A stretch of 64,000 bases of DNA from positions 248,989,070 to 249,053,069 of the forward strand of contig NC_080572.1 in the NCBI RefSeq assembly GCF_030247185.1. Reading direction: 5' to 3'. Shown here one piece after another: positions 10,525 to 22,705 of this stretch (its first letter is position 1; every line of letters begins with the position of its first letter). Both the position numbers and the translations under genes were made by a program. Source of the DNA: Malaya genurostris. Taxonomy: Eukaryota > Arthropoda > Insecta > Diptera > Culicidae. The notes under the pieces were generated by a model, which worked only from the letters and a program-made list of their open reading frames with translations, ran no database searches and had not been told where the DNA came from.

Positions 10525-12640
10525 CTTCACTGCCGATGAAGCACGCAGTGGAAGGCCTCTACGAAGCAGAACAGAGTTAAAACTATATAAAATGGAGGAT
10601 GAAACCGGGGTAAAATAAATGAAAGTAATAACAATAAATAAAAGGGTAATAGACGACCGGAAAGAGACAGTGAGCGAGCATGCCTTAGTTAAGCAAGATT
10701 CTGCAGATGAAAAAGATATCCTGCCGCTGGATCCTTAAATATTAGCACATACTTACTTAGAGCTAGAAATACGAATGCAAGCGCACTTCGAGTACATGTT
10801 TGGCTGAGTTTTGGAATTTCAGACCACTACTCCGGGAACCTAAATCCGAAGCCAGTACAGCTAAGTGAATTTGTATGACCATCTACTAATAGGACTTATA
10901 AATTTAGAAGATGTTTTCCGTTCTTCATGAATTGATGGTGCGCAACTCCATGTAGTGAATTATCGTCATTAAAAGTAGGAATGTAGATGATCTCAGAATA
11001 TATGGCATCATCACAAGTTTTGTGGGTTTTTGTGCTATATAAATATTTAGAAGGTCTTAGACATGTATTACAGAAATGACATGGCAGTAAACGTAAAGAA
11101 ATGTAATACAATAACCTTCTTTCTGGCACAGTCATAAATATAATTTGAATACTTCATAATGACAGTTTCAGTGGAAAAGTGAAAAAGGCCGGTAAAAGGC
11201 ACACCGAGAATTAGGTATATAAATAATCTTCGGTAATATTATTTTTTTATCATGAAACGAAATCCCGGGTACGGGTCTGTATACGACTAAATAGATAAAT
11301 TGAGTAAAAACCTAGGATTAGAAAGTAAAAGTAAAGTGTAAAAACCCGATTTCACCCCATACGATGACCGGTTTAAGCAGTTTCTGAAACTTTCGATTTT
11401 GGGTTGGAAACTTCATCGCGACTATTTACGGAAACGAATGCATACCTAGTCGTAATTGATGCTCTTTTCAATTTCCAAAAATTGTTCGGCTTAGCCCCGG
11501 TATCCCCTAGAAATAACCAAATTACATGATTACAAAAAATCACAATGGCAGAGTGCGAAATTTTTAAATACCTTTCATTTACAGTTATAAAAAAAATAAC
11601 AAATGGATCAAGACTGCCGCCTCTCCCCCAACCTATTTTAAAATTTCAAATTTGATACTTAATCTGATTAACGGTTTGCTAATCTAACACTGAGTTTCTG
11701 TCTAATCGAAGCATTGAGAATGATTGCTATTTATTGACTGCCTTCAATTTAAATACCATCTTCCGAAAAAAAACAATATTGCTTCCAAATTTAAATCCAG
11801 TTTTTTCGCGAGCGCATATCAAAAACACTCTCAAAATTCTCATATACCTCAAACACACATCGTTTTCAACCGAGTCGTAAATAATTTTCATTCTCATCTT
11901 AGGTCAATGCATCAACGATTTACTCGATATTCTCTTCTTCCTACCAAATTGCTGTTTTAATAGATTGGATCGTATTAATTAAAATTTAAAGAAACAAAAA
12001 TCTCCGTGTTCTTCAATAGGCCAAGCCAATCAAAACAATACCTATACTCATCGCCGGGTCCCTCCTTCTTCCCCTCAGAAGTTCCGTAAATTAATTATTA
12101 GTTCACTTTATTCTTGCACCCGAGTAGCGGTAATGCACCTTTAATGATGCGCGAGCTCTAATTGTTATTGCCCGGAAAACTGTCGGCAAATGTGTTCTTT
12201 TTTTTGTTGAATTCATCTCTCGTGAACCACTCCACATACGTTGGTGGTTGACCCATATTAACGATGAACTTGGTTTTCGGTAGGATGTTATTAAACCCTG
12301 AGCCAGGCATCGGAGATGAATGACTGTAGGATTTTGACATGTAATGGGGTTCTTGTAATGACTTCCTACCTTAGCCTTGACTTAGGAAACAGTGATATGC
12401 ACCTTCCAAGGGGCGAAGTGAATGGATTTCGATCGTTTTAGTAACTTGTCTTGTAGTTACGTTACTTCATTTGCATCACAAAGTGATTTAGTGAAAATGC
12501 TTTCATCAAGGAGATACATTCGAAAAGTTCTATTCAGAAAAATATAGCTTCAGGTAACGAAGAAATTCAGACCGAGTTTGATGGTGATTTCAGACAGTCT
12601 GAGATGGGATATTAAATTAGAACTCCTTAATCACGAAAAA
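10525..12640. other. No gene recognised; small ORF at 12158-12340
   Basis: Mostly AT-rich, without clear repeats. A 60-codon minus-strand frame (12158-12340) reads MSKSYSHSSPMPGSGFNN then ...VEWFTRDEFNKK.... Its composition is more protein-like than that of its neighbours, but I recognise no family and there is no supporting context, so it may be chance. Confidence 0.25.
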
Positions 12641-13330
12641 ACATCATCCAATTTCAGAGTTAACCAGCCCAAGCAAGCCAATTCAATTTACTGAATCCCC
12701 GGATTGATCAGACAAGAAACAGCACTCACTCTACTCCTGCGGGCCGAGGTGAAAATGAACCAATCAGCAGCACACTTTAACCTTTCAGCGGCGCGTTTCA
12801 ACGTCGATCGCGGCGGATCGATAATGTTCATAGATCCCATAAATTTCAACAACCCGGCCATTTTCAGCTCGCTAGGGCCAAGTCAAGTGCCAATCAAAGG
12901 GGGCACTACACTAGCAATCGCCCCGTGCGTCCGTCCGGCGTCTGTGCACAAAGATTCGGTCTGTGCCGGGTATGGATTAGGAACGCGGGGTCAATCCCTT
13001 CGGCCGATCGTTTCAACGGCCATCAATAATGGTGCAGACTGCAAGTGCAAGCAGGCAACATTCTTGCAGCATGATTTGTATCGTGATTATGACAGCAAAT
13101 TGGAAGTCATAATTTAGCGTCGTGGAATTCGTGCAAGAAATTGAATTTTCATAAGGTACGGTTGATCCCATAATCGAAGAGATCTGGATCAACGATAATG
13201 TTAAAGGGGGAAAGTTAACTAATTGTTGTGAAATAATGTTTAACGTGTATTCCATCCGCCCTCTAGTTGTGACACTGCGATCGATTTATATTCGCTAGAA
13301 GAAAGGGGCGGTTTTGTTAACTACCAGTTG
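12640..13330 (+). other. GC-richer island with unrecognised 137-codon ORF
   Basis: This block is visibly richer in G and C than its surroundings and not repetitive. On the plus strand, 12704-13117 is open for 137 codons, starting MIRQETALTLLLRAEVKM and containing a CKCKQATF segment near the C-terminus. I recognise no domain, signal peptide or membrane segment. It could be an exon, a non-coding RNA or a conserved regulatory block with an accidental frame. No splice pattern is clear. Confidence 0.2.
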
Positions 13331-14310
13331 CGTGGGCTTCTACTCACAACGGTAGCCCTTCTGGCGGTCCTACATGATTAATTCCAACGGCATTGAGGTA
13401 AACTATCGACTCCTAGTCATGCTGGGAAATAATTATTGAACGTTTGGCAGCGACAGAAGGTGTATCTAATAGTCATTTTCTCACGTCTGCCTACTACCAT
13501 GGAATGCAAAATCAGTAGTCAGTGAATAATTAAAAACGAAATGCTTTATCTGAAGACCTCTAGTAGGTTCTTCTTTCTGACCTTATAGAAGGTTATTTAC
13601 TTTTATTTTTTTGTGCTAATATTTCTTCACGTGTTCATGATAAGGCTCAACCAATCAGTTTTGAAAATTGAATTATATAGTTCATTACAGTTCCATAATT
13701 TTTCAATCTGGGCGTGTAGCTGTTTTTTTTTTCAATACATCTGCTATCAGTTTAGTTATTCAAATAAAGCTACACTTCGAGAAAAAAATCATGTAAATTT
13801 ACGTCTCGAAAGATGCTCATGAAAGAAGCGTCGCTATCGATCTAAGTTTACAACCCGAAAAAAATATGAACTTGAAATCAAAAAAGACACAAAATTCAGA
13901 TTTAAAAGTAAATTGATGTGATATCAAGTCATAACTTCGAAACATACGGCATTCTTTAGTTTACGTCATGTGCAATTTTCAATTTTATAAGAGTGTATGA
14001 ACAAATAAACAAACAAATAAACCAATACATGAACTCTCTTGATGCCAATTTCTAATCACTAAAAAAGTGCCAGGCTGTTCTGGGAACCTAAAATGGAATG
14101 ATTATTGAAACTTCTTAGATGTTGATGGTATTTCTTTTGAAAGTAAGTAGAATTTCAATGAAAATAATTGCCTTTGACTCGATTGGTACTAAGCACTGCA
14201 CTTTAAAAAAAAATGAAATTTACGCTTGACGTAAATTCAAGCATTATATGGCATATTTCAATCTAACTAACGATTTTTCTATATGATATGAAAGGTAGAG
14301 ATGAGATGAA
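13331..14310. other. No gene; partial MITE-like phrase near 14205
   Basis: AT-rich. Near 14205-14250 the phrase AAATTTACGCTTGACGTAAA with a following TTCAAGC resembles segments at about 18727-18762 and 20433-20452. It is probably a fragment of a common MITE. No complete element could be delimited. Confidence 0.3.
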
Positions 14311-14494
14311 TAACACATAGGCTGAAAAGTCCCGGGCCTAACACATAGATGGCGCTAGATTTATTGCAGTCACATTTTTTACAGTTAATACTAACCTTTA
14401 AAAGACAGCTGTTGAAATTTCATGATATTCTATTAATTTTTTTTATGAGTTATTGTGCCAAGAGTGACGCTACTTTTGTTATTTTCAGAACAAT

Positions 14495-15830
14495 GGATCA
14501 AAAACAATCTCGTATTTTAATGTTACAGTGCTTCTTGATGGGGAAAATACCGTTCAAGCATACTGCCCATACTTGCATATCAGTTCCATATGGAAAATCG
14601 GCATGTCGAGAAAAAGACGATTAAAATTTTTTTTTCGATTTTTTTTATTTATTGTGCTACCTAATGCTAAATCGTGGTATTATTACATGTAATATCGGTA
14701 CTACAACTTTGCTATTCCAATATTGCAACAAATGAAATTATTGATATTTGCACTGAATGGGACTGATATGCGGGTACTTTGCATATGGGACAGACATAAG
14801 TTGATATTTTTTTCACATTTTTCTGAACAAACCATAAACTTTTATTGCAATTTCTGAGAGTACATTAAGGACAGATTGCATTCCTGAAGCTAACTCAATA
14901 TTGGCGAAAATCGATATGGGACTGATATGCGAGTATGGACAGCATAGCAATGGCTTGAAAAGTGTTATGGAGACTCCGCTCCATCAGAAATAACAATAAA
15001 ATGTTGTTTTGCTGACTTCAAACGTGGTCCTAGAGACACCGGAGAACGCAGAGAACATCCAAATGAGGCGGTTCCAACAGATAACATAAAAAAAAATCCA
15101 CAAAATCTATTTGATTGATCGAAAAGTGAAGTTGCGTGAGTTAGCTGACATCGTAAAGATATCAAAAGAACGTGTTGACTTTATATTGCATGAGCATTTG
15201 ACTATGAGAAAGCTCTGTTCAAAGTGGGTCCGTGTTTGCTCACTGTTGACCAAAAACGAGAACGTGTTGAAGATTCTGAGCAGTGTTTGGTCATGTTTAA
15301 ACGTAACAAACCGGATTTTTTTCGTCGATATGTGGCAATGGATGAAACATGGATTCATCACTTCTCTCCGGAATCAAAACGATCGTCAACTGGTGAACCT
15401 CGTCTAAAGCGCCCGAAAGCACAACAATGGGCTGGAAAGGTTATGGCCTCGGTATTTTGGGATAAGCGTGGTGTAATATTTATCGACTATCTTGGGAAAG
15501 CAAATACCACTAACAGTGAATATTATATAGCGTTATTGGAGCGTTTAAGGGCTGAAATTGCAAACAAATGACCGCATACGGCAAAGAAAAAAAATTGTTT
15601 CATCAATACAACACACCGTGTCACAAGTCAATCAATGGCAAAACTACATGAATTAAAATTCGAATTGCTCCTACATCCACCCTATTCGCCAGATTTGGCT
15701 TCCAGCGACTACTGGCTGTTCGCAGACCTGAACAAAATGCTCGCCGGTAAGAAATTTTGCATTTGAGACAAAAGATAAATCGTTCTACGAAAGTGGTATT
15801 GAAAGGTTAGAGCGGCGCTGGAATAGTTGC
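14495..15830 (+). pseudogene. Mariner transposase pseudogene
   Basis: Recognisable blocks in order: LQCFLMGKIPFK (N-terminus, before the MITE), FDRKVKLRELADIVKIS, then after a frame change LLTVDQKRERVEDSEQCLVM, KPDFFRRYVAMDETWIHHFS, KVMASVFWDKRGVIFIDYLG, NSEYYIALLERLRAEIANK. A TGA follows IANK where the family reads on with RPH. The next blocks lie in other frames: KLFHQYNTPCHKSING, and the SPDLAS-type region ending DYWLFADLNKMLAG. The first catalytic Asp (MDETW) is kept, the second is Tyr (HQYNTPCH for HQDNAPCH), and the third (SDYWLF) is kept but out of frame. Inactive from the MITE, the frameshift, the stop and the Asp loss. Confidence 0.9.
14561..14945. mobile_element. MITE nested in mariner
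   Basis: Inverted ends: left TACTGCCCATACTTGCATAT, right (reverse complement) beginning ATGCTGTCCATACTCGCATA; both continue with CAGTYCCATAT. AGCA occurs immediately outside both ends (14557-14560 and 14946-14949), read as a 4-bp target duplication. An internal GGGACTGATATGCGGGTACT partly repeats the terminal motif. The interior is AT-rich and non-coding. It must be younger than the mariner it interrupts. Confidence 0.8.
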
Positions 15831-15923
15831 GTTGCTTTTGATGGAGATTACGTTGATGACTAAAGTTAATTTTGAACCAAAAAAATTCTCTTTATTAGGT
15901 TCGGGACTTTTAGTCCATGTGTT

Positions 15924-16195
15924 TACCTTTATTCAGCAGAATACACCGCTAAAAATCAGCATCATGAAATCAACATGTAAAGCACAACGATTACAGGTGT
16001 TTTTCATATGCAGTCGTGTTATATTAGTTCACACTTGACAAAGATGTGCTAAACACACGTAGGGCAATTCAATAGCAAAACATGTCGTATCTAATCTAAA
16101 TTAAATCTTAGTTTAGTGAGAATAAACATGGATAGCGTTTAAGTGAATTTCTCTATGCACCCTTCGACGAAACCATTAGTTCTTTGCTTTTCTTT
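15924..16195. other. No recognisable feature
   Basis: AT-rich spacer between the mariner and the Jockey-like 3' end. Nothing identified. Confidence 0.3.
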
Positions 16196-16820
16196 AGATA
16201 AATATTTATTGAAACATAAGTTCAACTTAAATTATTACGATTTAAATTGAGCGTTCAGTCATAAGTGGTGACTTTTCAGCCCTATTATATACATGATTTG
16301 ATTGTTACCATTAAGATATCATTTGCATTCGCAATTCTGTGATTTTTGTGTAGGGGAAATTGTAAACCTACTTGTATTGTGTAATGGGAAAAAGAAACCT
16401 ATATACTAACTTACTAACTAATATAGAGAGCGAATCGATTCAATTGAAGATTGCATCGATTTTTGTCGGAGTTTGCTTATGATATTATGTGACATTACAT
16501 CTAATGGTTCTATATTTGTGAGTCTGTGTAACTCTTTTGTACTAAACCAGGGAGGACGCTTCAAAATCATTTTCAGAATTTTATTCTGAATCCTTTGAAG
16601 CATTTTCTTCCTGGTGGAACAACAACTTGACCAAATTGGTACTGCATAAAGCATGGCCGGTCTGAAAATTTGTTTATAAATTAATAACTTGTTCTTCATA
16701 TAGAGCTTAGAATTTCCGATTATAAGAGTATATAAACATTTAATATATTTATTATACTTTGCCTGGATTTCTTCAATGTGATCCTTGAGTTCTTCTCTTG
16801 ATATAGGAAAGAACAATACA
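16196..16820 (-). pseudogene. Jockey-like LINE, 3' end of ORF2 and 3' UTR
   Basis: The minus-strand frame at 16418-16816 carries the C-terminal part of a Jockey-clade ORF2: YKQIFRPAMLYAVPIWSSC, then KKMLQRIQNKILKMILKRPP, then ELHRLTNIEPLDV. In the family this follows the reverse transcriptase palm; the palm, endonuclease and ORF1 are absent, so the copy is 5'-truncated at about 16820. The 3' UTR continues to about 16196. The phrases TTCAATTGAAGATTGCATCG and GGGCTGAAAAGTCACCACTT recur in the short insertion at 32179-32314, which links both to one family. That copy lacks about 150 bp present here (about 16283-16437). Confidence 0.85.
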
Positions 16821-17599
16821 TTGAAATTTTAGTTCACATGATTTTGCTGTCTCAATTTTTATCAGTGTATAATTCTTCTATGGTGTTTGTTTATGACCAC
16901 GGAACCGTAAATCTATCTAATGTTGGTTATTTTCCTACTAACTTCGGGCCTCCGTTCATCAACCTAAGTGCATGTTCAGGAGTGTTCCAGTTCTAGATGC
17001 ATAATTTATTTCAGATTTAATATTTAAATCTTGAAAACTGACAGTCCCAGCAGCGTTTTACTCGTGTTTCAAAAATACAATAAATAGAACGGCAGCGTAT
17101 AACTGTTTTAAATTTGACAGTAGAACTGTTCGAATAAATAAAACGAAAACGGCTAGCTGGGGAAACGTTTGTTTCAGTTTTAGTTCTATTATAGATCGCC
17201 CATATAAAACTTCCAGCTGCTGAATTTGCTCTAATGTTAGGTAAAGTGGTTCTAAGTAGTTTTCATAAGGCACTTGCAAGAATGTACTGAAAAGTTGAGT
17301 CGCATTGATGCGGTTTGCTTAATATTAGTTTATTGAACTCTCGCTGCTGTGTGGTTTTGCTCTTTGTGTTATGACAAATTTAGTCAAACGATAGGTATTT
17401 TTTATCTTGTCTTTCTTTGAACTTTTGGTCTTTGTATTACATCGTTCCTTTTGGGGAATTTATCCTTTTTGTTCCGCAAACTTCGATTCGTATAGAATAA
17501 TTGCATGGCTAGTTCTACGATCCTACTGACACAAAGAAACAAACTTGAATTCAAGCCATGGCATTTTTAAATCACATAATTTTATAATTTTTTTCTCAA
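16821..17599. other. No recognisable feature
   Basis: AT-rich, apparently non-repetitive within this window. No plausible coding frame; the 73-codon minus frame at 17058-17279 has no recognisable domain. Confidence 0.3.
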
Positions 17600-17880
17600 C
17601 AAAAAGAAGTCGTTCTCAATAAAGTAAAGCGGTTGTACTAAAAAGATTAAGCACCTCAAAAACATTTTAGCTAATTTGGACATGAGCATGTGGAGCGACC
17701 TGGTGGACAAATTTTTTAAAATTTTCAACCTTAAAAAATCACCAAGCGCTTGACATATCCGAAATGAATTTTTTTTATGTCATATGTTTCAATATGTCAA
17801 GAAACGTTGAAATCTGGTGTTAGCTTAAAAAAAATTAATTTTAAAAAAGTTGACTCTGAGAATTTGGATTGAGATGAGGC
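17600..17880. repeat. Dispersed repeat fragment, palindromic type
   Basis: Phrases here (AAGCACCTCAAAAACATTTT, ACCTGGTGGACAAATT, GTTGAAATCTGGTGTTAGC) match, with divergence, the segment at 22745-23130 and the start of the segment at 62725-62810. It appears to be a diverged partial copy of the same dispersed family. Confidence 0.55.
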
Positions 17881-18066
17881 TGGGGTTTCGATTACTGCTT
17901 TTAATGAAATTTCCGGATAGTTGTTTCAGATTCTCAAAAATCATCTTGAATCACAATTTTAACTATTTTATTTCAATTCCTTTTTTTCGGTGTGTGATAT
18001 TTTATTTCAATGCTCCAGTTTCATCTCAATTGAAAAATTAAGTCCCAGAGTTAAATACGAATTCAG

Positions 18067-18126
18067 AAATCTCATGTAGTTTATGCTTGATTACAAAAAT
18101 CTCATGTAGTTTATGCTTGATTACAA
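18067..18126. repeat. Perfect 30-bp tandem duplication
   Basis: Two identical 30-bp units (18067-18096 and 18097-18126), beginning AAATCTCATGTAG and ending GATTACAA. No mismatch, so the duplication is probably recent. Confidence 0.9.
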
Positions 18127-18142
18127 TAAAACTGTGTTTATA

Positions 18143-18631
18143 CAGGGTGCTCCACCTTTTATGTCGATATGTAAACATTGAGTAACTATGAGAAAAAACA
18201 ACCGATTTCTTTTAGTGATGTATTTTTATTCAGTTTAGTTCCTTACAATTTATTGGACTAGTATTTGAAAGCAATATCAATTAAGTGGCCAGCTATTTAA
18301 CAATTACAAAATGACTCCTTTTTTCTGCGTTTGTCACTTCGCTCGGGTGTTATAGCTTCGATTTCAGCAGCGCCTTTTCGAGCATTTCGGGTGTTATAGC
18401 TTCGATTTCAGCACGAATGTTTGCCTTGAGCTCGTCAACAGTTTGAGGCTGGTTGGTGTTTACCTTACTTTTCAGGATAACCCCACAAAAAGAAGTCCGG
18501 GGGATAATTCTACGAAAAGAAAAAATGTACTGAATTGACGTTTCCAATACATATTTTATGCAATCGCTCGGTTGGTAAATCTGAAATTTATTCAGCGTTT
18601 ACATACCGACATGAAAAGATGGAGCACCTTG
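18143..18631 (-). mobile_element. Short Tc1/mariner-type relic with inverted ends
   Basis: Left end CAGGGTGCTCCACCTTTTAT; the right end read in reverse is CAAGGTGCTCCATCTTTTCA, and similarity continues for about 35 bp to GTCGRTATGTAAAC. A TA precedes the left end (18141-18142); the right flank is AA, so the target duplication has decayed. Inside, on the minus strand, is a remnant of a transposase C-terminus (18350-18480). About two thirds of a normal element is missing. Confidence 0.75.
18350..18480 (-). pseudogene. Transposase C-terminal remnant
   Basis: The minus-strand translation contains NTNQPQTVDELKANIRAEIE followed by AITPEMLEKAL. This is the C-terminal region common to transposases of the Tc1/mariner superfamily in insects, just after the last catalytic Asp. 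No catalytic residue remains. A segment GGTGTTATAGCTTCGATTTC occurs twice (about 18347-18370 and 18391-18414), a small internal duplication. Confidence 0.75.
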
Positions 18632-19650
18632 AATTTAATCACAATGAGAACAGGATATTTTTTATTCTTCGTATTCCTTCAAAAAATAAATTGTATTGTA
18701 AATCCAAGTATACACTCTTAGAAAAAATGAAAATTACACAAGACATAAATTCAAGCAAGCCTTTCTTGGAAGATAACAAAATATTACACCCTTTAACAAT
18801 CCATTGTAAATTTGAGTTTTGTTTATATTTTTCTGTTAAATTCAAGTGTATAAGCTGTAAATGATTATTATTTACTTTCTTTCTAATGTAAATTTAAGTG
18901 AATTGAGACGCAAATTTACATTTACGTTGTGTGTGGTTTCAAGTGGGTTGTATTTACCAAACAAATTGTAAACAAATATCTATTAATTTGGTTTTCAGTG
19001 GCTGTGCAAAATTTTAATTGAAATCCACCGCCATACTTTTCAATTTATCAGAGTCAAAGTTGTGAAAAACTTTTTGTGGAAAGATATCTCTTTTTTAAAT
19101 TATCTTTCCAATTGGTCTTTCCAGATATCCATTGAACTTGTCAATTGCGAGAAAGATTTTATTTCACATTCTCTTAAGTTCAGCATTTTAAGGTTTCGTG
19201 AAAATAAAATATTACCTTTATTACGTATTATGTCTGATCCATTTTTTCTGACATAACATTGCTGGTGTTCTGAGAAAATCTACTTTCTTCATACGCCATT
19301 TTTAAACATTATTTGAACGTTATAAGCTTCATATAACAGTGAATAAAAAAATTACTGAGCTATGAATACGCTTGTTAGGAAGTAAGATTGAGTACACATA
19401 TTTGTTGGCTACTACAATAAACTTAACATACTGTCCTGTCTTTTCTGATTCACCCTATCTTGAAAAAATCATACAAAATTTGTGATGATGCTGAAATCAT
19501 TACTAGTTGGAAATTCTGTAGATTTTGTTTTTTTTTTCGTAGTATCGTGAGTAAGTTTTCTCTAAAATGCTCTAAATACGTAATAATTAAGCCAATACTA
19601 CACAATTTCAGTAGTGACAACCAATAGATAACCGGTTCTGGCAGCAATAA
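18632..19650. other. No gene; MITE-like phrase near 18727
   Basis: AT-rich. Near 18715-18760 there is a phrase close to AAATGAAAATTACACAAGAC, similar to those near 14205 and 20430. No ends could be fixed. The open frames in this block are low-complexity and not convincing. Confidence 0.3.
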
Positions 19651-20030
19651 TTTGATTTCATGGTCTCAATTAAAATAAAAGAAGCAATTTGCAACCGATT
19701 TATTCCCAGAAAATAAATTAATACGACCGAAGCCCTTCGAGATCGAGTTAATCTACCAACAAACGTACGAACGGACACCGCACAGAACCTCATCCGGAGG
19801 AAACTACGATCGCATCTGATTTGTTTATTTTTATGTAATTCGCTCGTCTGTAGCAGTTTCGGCTGCAGATTTATTTGCGTAGAAACTAATACGAATGGCT
19901 TAATTGGATTCCAGTACCGATTGGACGATCCAACATCAAGGTACGCTAATAACTTCACCACCGGCCTGCCGGCATTGCTTTGTAAGTTCATTTATCCGGT
20001 TCGGATCGATGAAAAAGGTGCTTGAAATTG
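19650..20030. other. Non-repetitive GC-richer island
   Basis: The composition is more balanced than its surroundings and no repeat is seen. A minus-strand frame of 127 codons (19608-19991) crosses it. Its sequence (rich in R, S, L and I without domain-like periodicity) does not resemble any family I know. A conserved non-coding block or an exon are both possible. Confidence 0.25.
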
Positions 20031-20670
20031 GCTTGTTAAATCGAATTTATCGTTTACGGATACAGTAATTTGGGTCACTGTAATCAAAATCGTATGAACT
20101 CAAATTGGTTGAAGATTGGTTCAATCTGCAGGAGGTTTTGACTAAATGAGTTATATACATACTCGTGGCAGTGGTTTGGACCGTCTCAAATGATAACAAT
20201 ATTATGTTGTTTGGCGGATGTGTTTTGTGTGTCGTTCTGAAATAGCTTCACTCTCATAATAATCTGAAGATGGGCTTATGCTTCAATATACAGCATTGCA
20301 CAGAAAATAATAGCCTAAGGTCATAGCAAATTTTTATTTATTTCGTAATAACATATGCAAAGCAAAAATTCGATATGTTATACATAACTATTAAAAAAAA
20401 TTCAAAAAAATTCCGCCCCTTGAATTTTTTTTAAGTTTGACGTAAATTCAACAATCGAAAGACTAATGAGAAACAATTTTCAATATTAAGAAGTGAGTGA
20501 ATTATATTCGTATTCACATCATCCTGTTACGACCCTGACATTACCAACCCTTTTTTCAGTTACGTGATTAATATAGTTTAAATAATATTGCCAGGTCGAA
20601 TTGCGAAACAGCTTACGATATATACTTATAAGATAAATTGAAACATCACATTGGAAAGTACTTTCTCTGG
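20031..20670. other. No recognisable feature
   Basis: AT-rich spacer. TTTGACGTAAATTCAACAAT near 20437 resembles the MITE-like phrase at 14222. Nothing else could be identified. Confidence 0.3.
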
Positions 20671-20902
20671 TAGAGATGGGCAAAACAGTTCAATTCTAAG
20701 AATAGTTCAGAGTTCTATCCAAATAACTGGTTCTGGACATTTTTGCACGTGTTGAAAGTAGCAATCAGTCACTTTTGTGCTCTTTTCAGAGGTCGCTAGA
20801 TATATACAAAAGTTTCGTTGTTCGACGAAGAACTTTTATTCATTCATTAATTCTGAAGAACTAGTTCTTTAGAATCGTTCGCGAATGGATTGCACATCTC
20901 TA
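20671..20902. mobile_element. hAT-like MITE
   Basis: Left end TAGAGATGGGCAAAACAGTT; right end reads in reverse TAGAGATGTGCAATCCATTC. The 8 bp outside are TTCTCTGG and ATCTCAGG, matching at six of eight positions, as expected for an aged 8-bp duplication of the hAT superfamily. TAGNGATG-type ends are also known in hAT MITEs. At 232 bp it has no coding capacity. Internally it is rich in TTCTNAAGAA-type phrases. Confidence 0.65.
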
Positions 20903-21289
20903 ATCTCAGGTATTGAAAAACTCGATACATCACTGTTTGGCAACAGCCACAAAGGCTGGACCGCGTATAGAATGATTATTTTTAACGTAACCAACCAAGG
21001 GATGATTCTTTACCCTGCTTAACTATGTCAAGTGCTCGAGTCTTGGTCGAATTATTACGACTGACAAAACCAGAACCAACGCTACAACCGAACCAAATGA
21101 GATCAAAAACAATAAAAAGAAACAACAGCGAATATAAAAAGAACCGATTACACCCAAAACTTTATTTATGAACTAAAACATGGGCTCGTAAATCGAATTA
21201 GTTCGTAAACAAATTTTACCTTACTTTGAATTTTGTTCGTAAAAAAAGGTTAAGTTATTTTAAATTTCTTAATTAAAAAAAAAGTTTTT

Positions 21290-21740
21290 GTTTTGAATAT
21301 TGTCAGACGAAAAATGATGTTTGAAATCGTTCCAAAGTTCAACACTTTCTAGGAATATCGATTTATCGATATTCCTAGAAAGTCATTTCAATATGGGTAT
21401 TTTAAGAATGGACTTTGAGAGTACACTGAGGTATTGTTTTACGCAGATTTCCAAAGTTTTCCAAAGTTCGAAAATTTTTTCTTAGGTTAAATGTTTTAGA
21501 AATGCATGAAACGTCGACATCTGGTGTTATCCGATTTTTTTTAAGTCTACTTAAATCTTAAAACAGTCTGACACTTAAAAAATTTTCGATTTTTTTCTAA
21601 AAAATATTACACCAGATCTCGACGTTTCATGCGTTTTTAAAACATTTAACCTAAGAAAAACTTTTCGAACTCTGGAATCTCAAAGTTTTCCTAAGTCCCA
21701 AAGTCGATTTTTTTTTAAATAATTTGTTTCAGATTACACC
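21290..21740. repeat. Inverted-repeat region with hairpins
   Basis: There are two nested structures. At 21344-21383 a perfect hairpin has 18-bp arms (ACTTTCTAGGAATATCGA) and a TTTA loop. Further on, 21466-21532 and 21604-21670 are inverted copies of one another, with the phrases CTTAGGTTAAATGTTTTAGA and CGACATCTGGTGTTAT in the left arm. The layout resembles the palindromic part of the dispersed repeat at 22868-23140, including a GACGTTTCATG core, so it is probably a relative. Confidence 0.75.
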
Positions 21741-22531
21741 AGATTGGATGTATTTTGCGTTTCTAAGACATTAAATAAAATTTTTTTTTTAGTTTTGCCC
21801 TTTTTTACGCGGATTTCCGAAGGTACGCGATTCTTTTGCGGGGGTTTCCGAAGTTACGCAGTTTTTTACGCGATACGTATGCCCTGTACATGTCATAAAA
21901 ATTGTTTAAGATTATTTCAAAATCCAAGATGTTGGCTTCCGGTCAATCGATATAAAGTACTCAAATTGTAATGGTTTTCACATAATATTAATAAACCAGT
22001 AATCACTGTTTTGGATTTATAAATTACCTCAATCGCCATCGATTTACGTTAACATATACCTCAACAAGTCGTATGGCGTTTAGAAAGTATCAACTTTCAA
22101 AAGACTATTTGTGAAATCTCAAGACATTTCAATTAGTTTAAAACAGGGACAACCATTTAAGAGAAGTACTTTTGTCATTTACAAAAATATTTCGTTTTTG
22201 TCTTTCTCTATAGAAAGGTATTAGAATTGCTGGAAAAACCGACTTTCGAACGGAGCCTCGGAGACCCATAGTGTTATATACCATTCGACTCAGTTCGACG
22301 AGATCGGAAAATGTCTGTGTGTGTGTATGTATGTGCACTTTTCGAAGATATTTGAACGCGCTCAATTTTCTCAGAGATGGCTCAACCGATTTTAACAAAC
22401 TTGGGCTCGTTTGAAAGCTACTGCCGGGCCATTGATCAAGTTCGAAGATCAAATGGCTGTGACTTTTGGTTCCAGATATATGATGGTATAAGTGACGTAA
22501 CCGACAAAACACGTTGATTTTTACCGCTCTT

Positions 22532-22705
<174 letters not shown>

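Larger units (their letters stand above)
14313..15923 (+). mobile_element. Mariner element with nested MITE
   Basis: Left end ACACATAGGCTGAAAAGTCC (flanked by TA at 14311-14312). The right end, read as reverse complement, is ACACATGGACTAAAAGTCCC, with TTA outside, one base out of register with a clean TA duplication. These ends resemble those of the mariner at 57300-58207 (ACACATGG...AAGTCCCG). Transposase sequence lies between them on the plus strand and is interrupted by a 385-bp MITE at 14561-14945. Removing the MITE and one AGCA copy restores TTCAAGCAATGG, a continuous reading of the host mariner. Confidence 0.85.

Noticed and set aside
16268..16280. GACTTTTCAGCCCTATTAT as the right end of the mariner at 14313
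   Set aside because: It resembles the mariner end, but the same sequence is part of the Jockey-like 3' UTR (also at 32262-32280). A better right end is at about 15897-15923.
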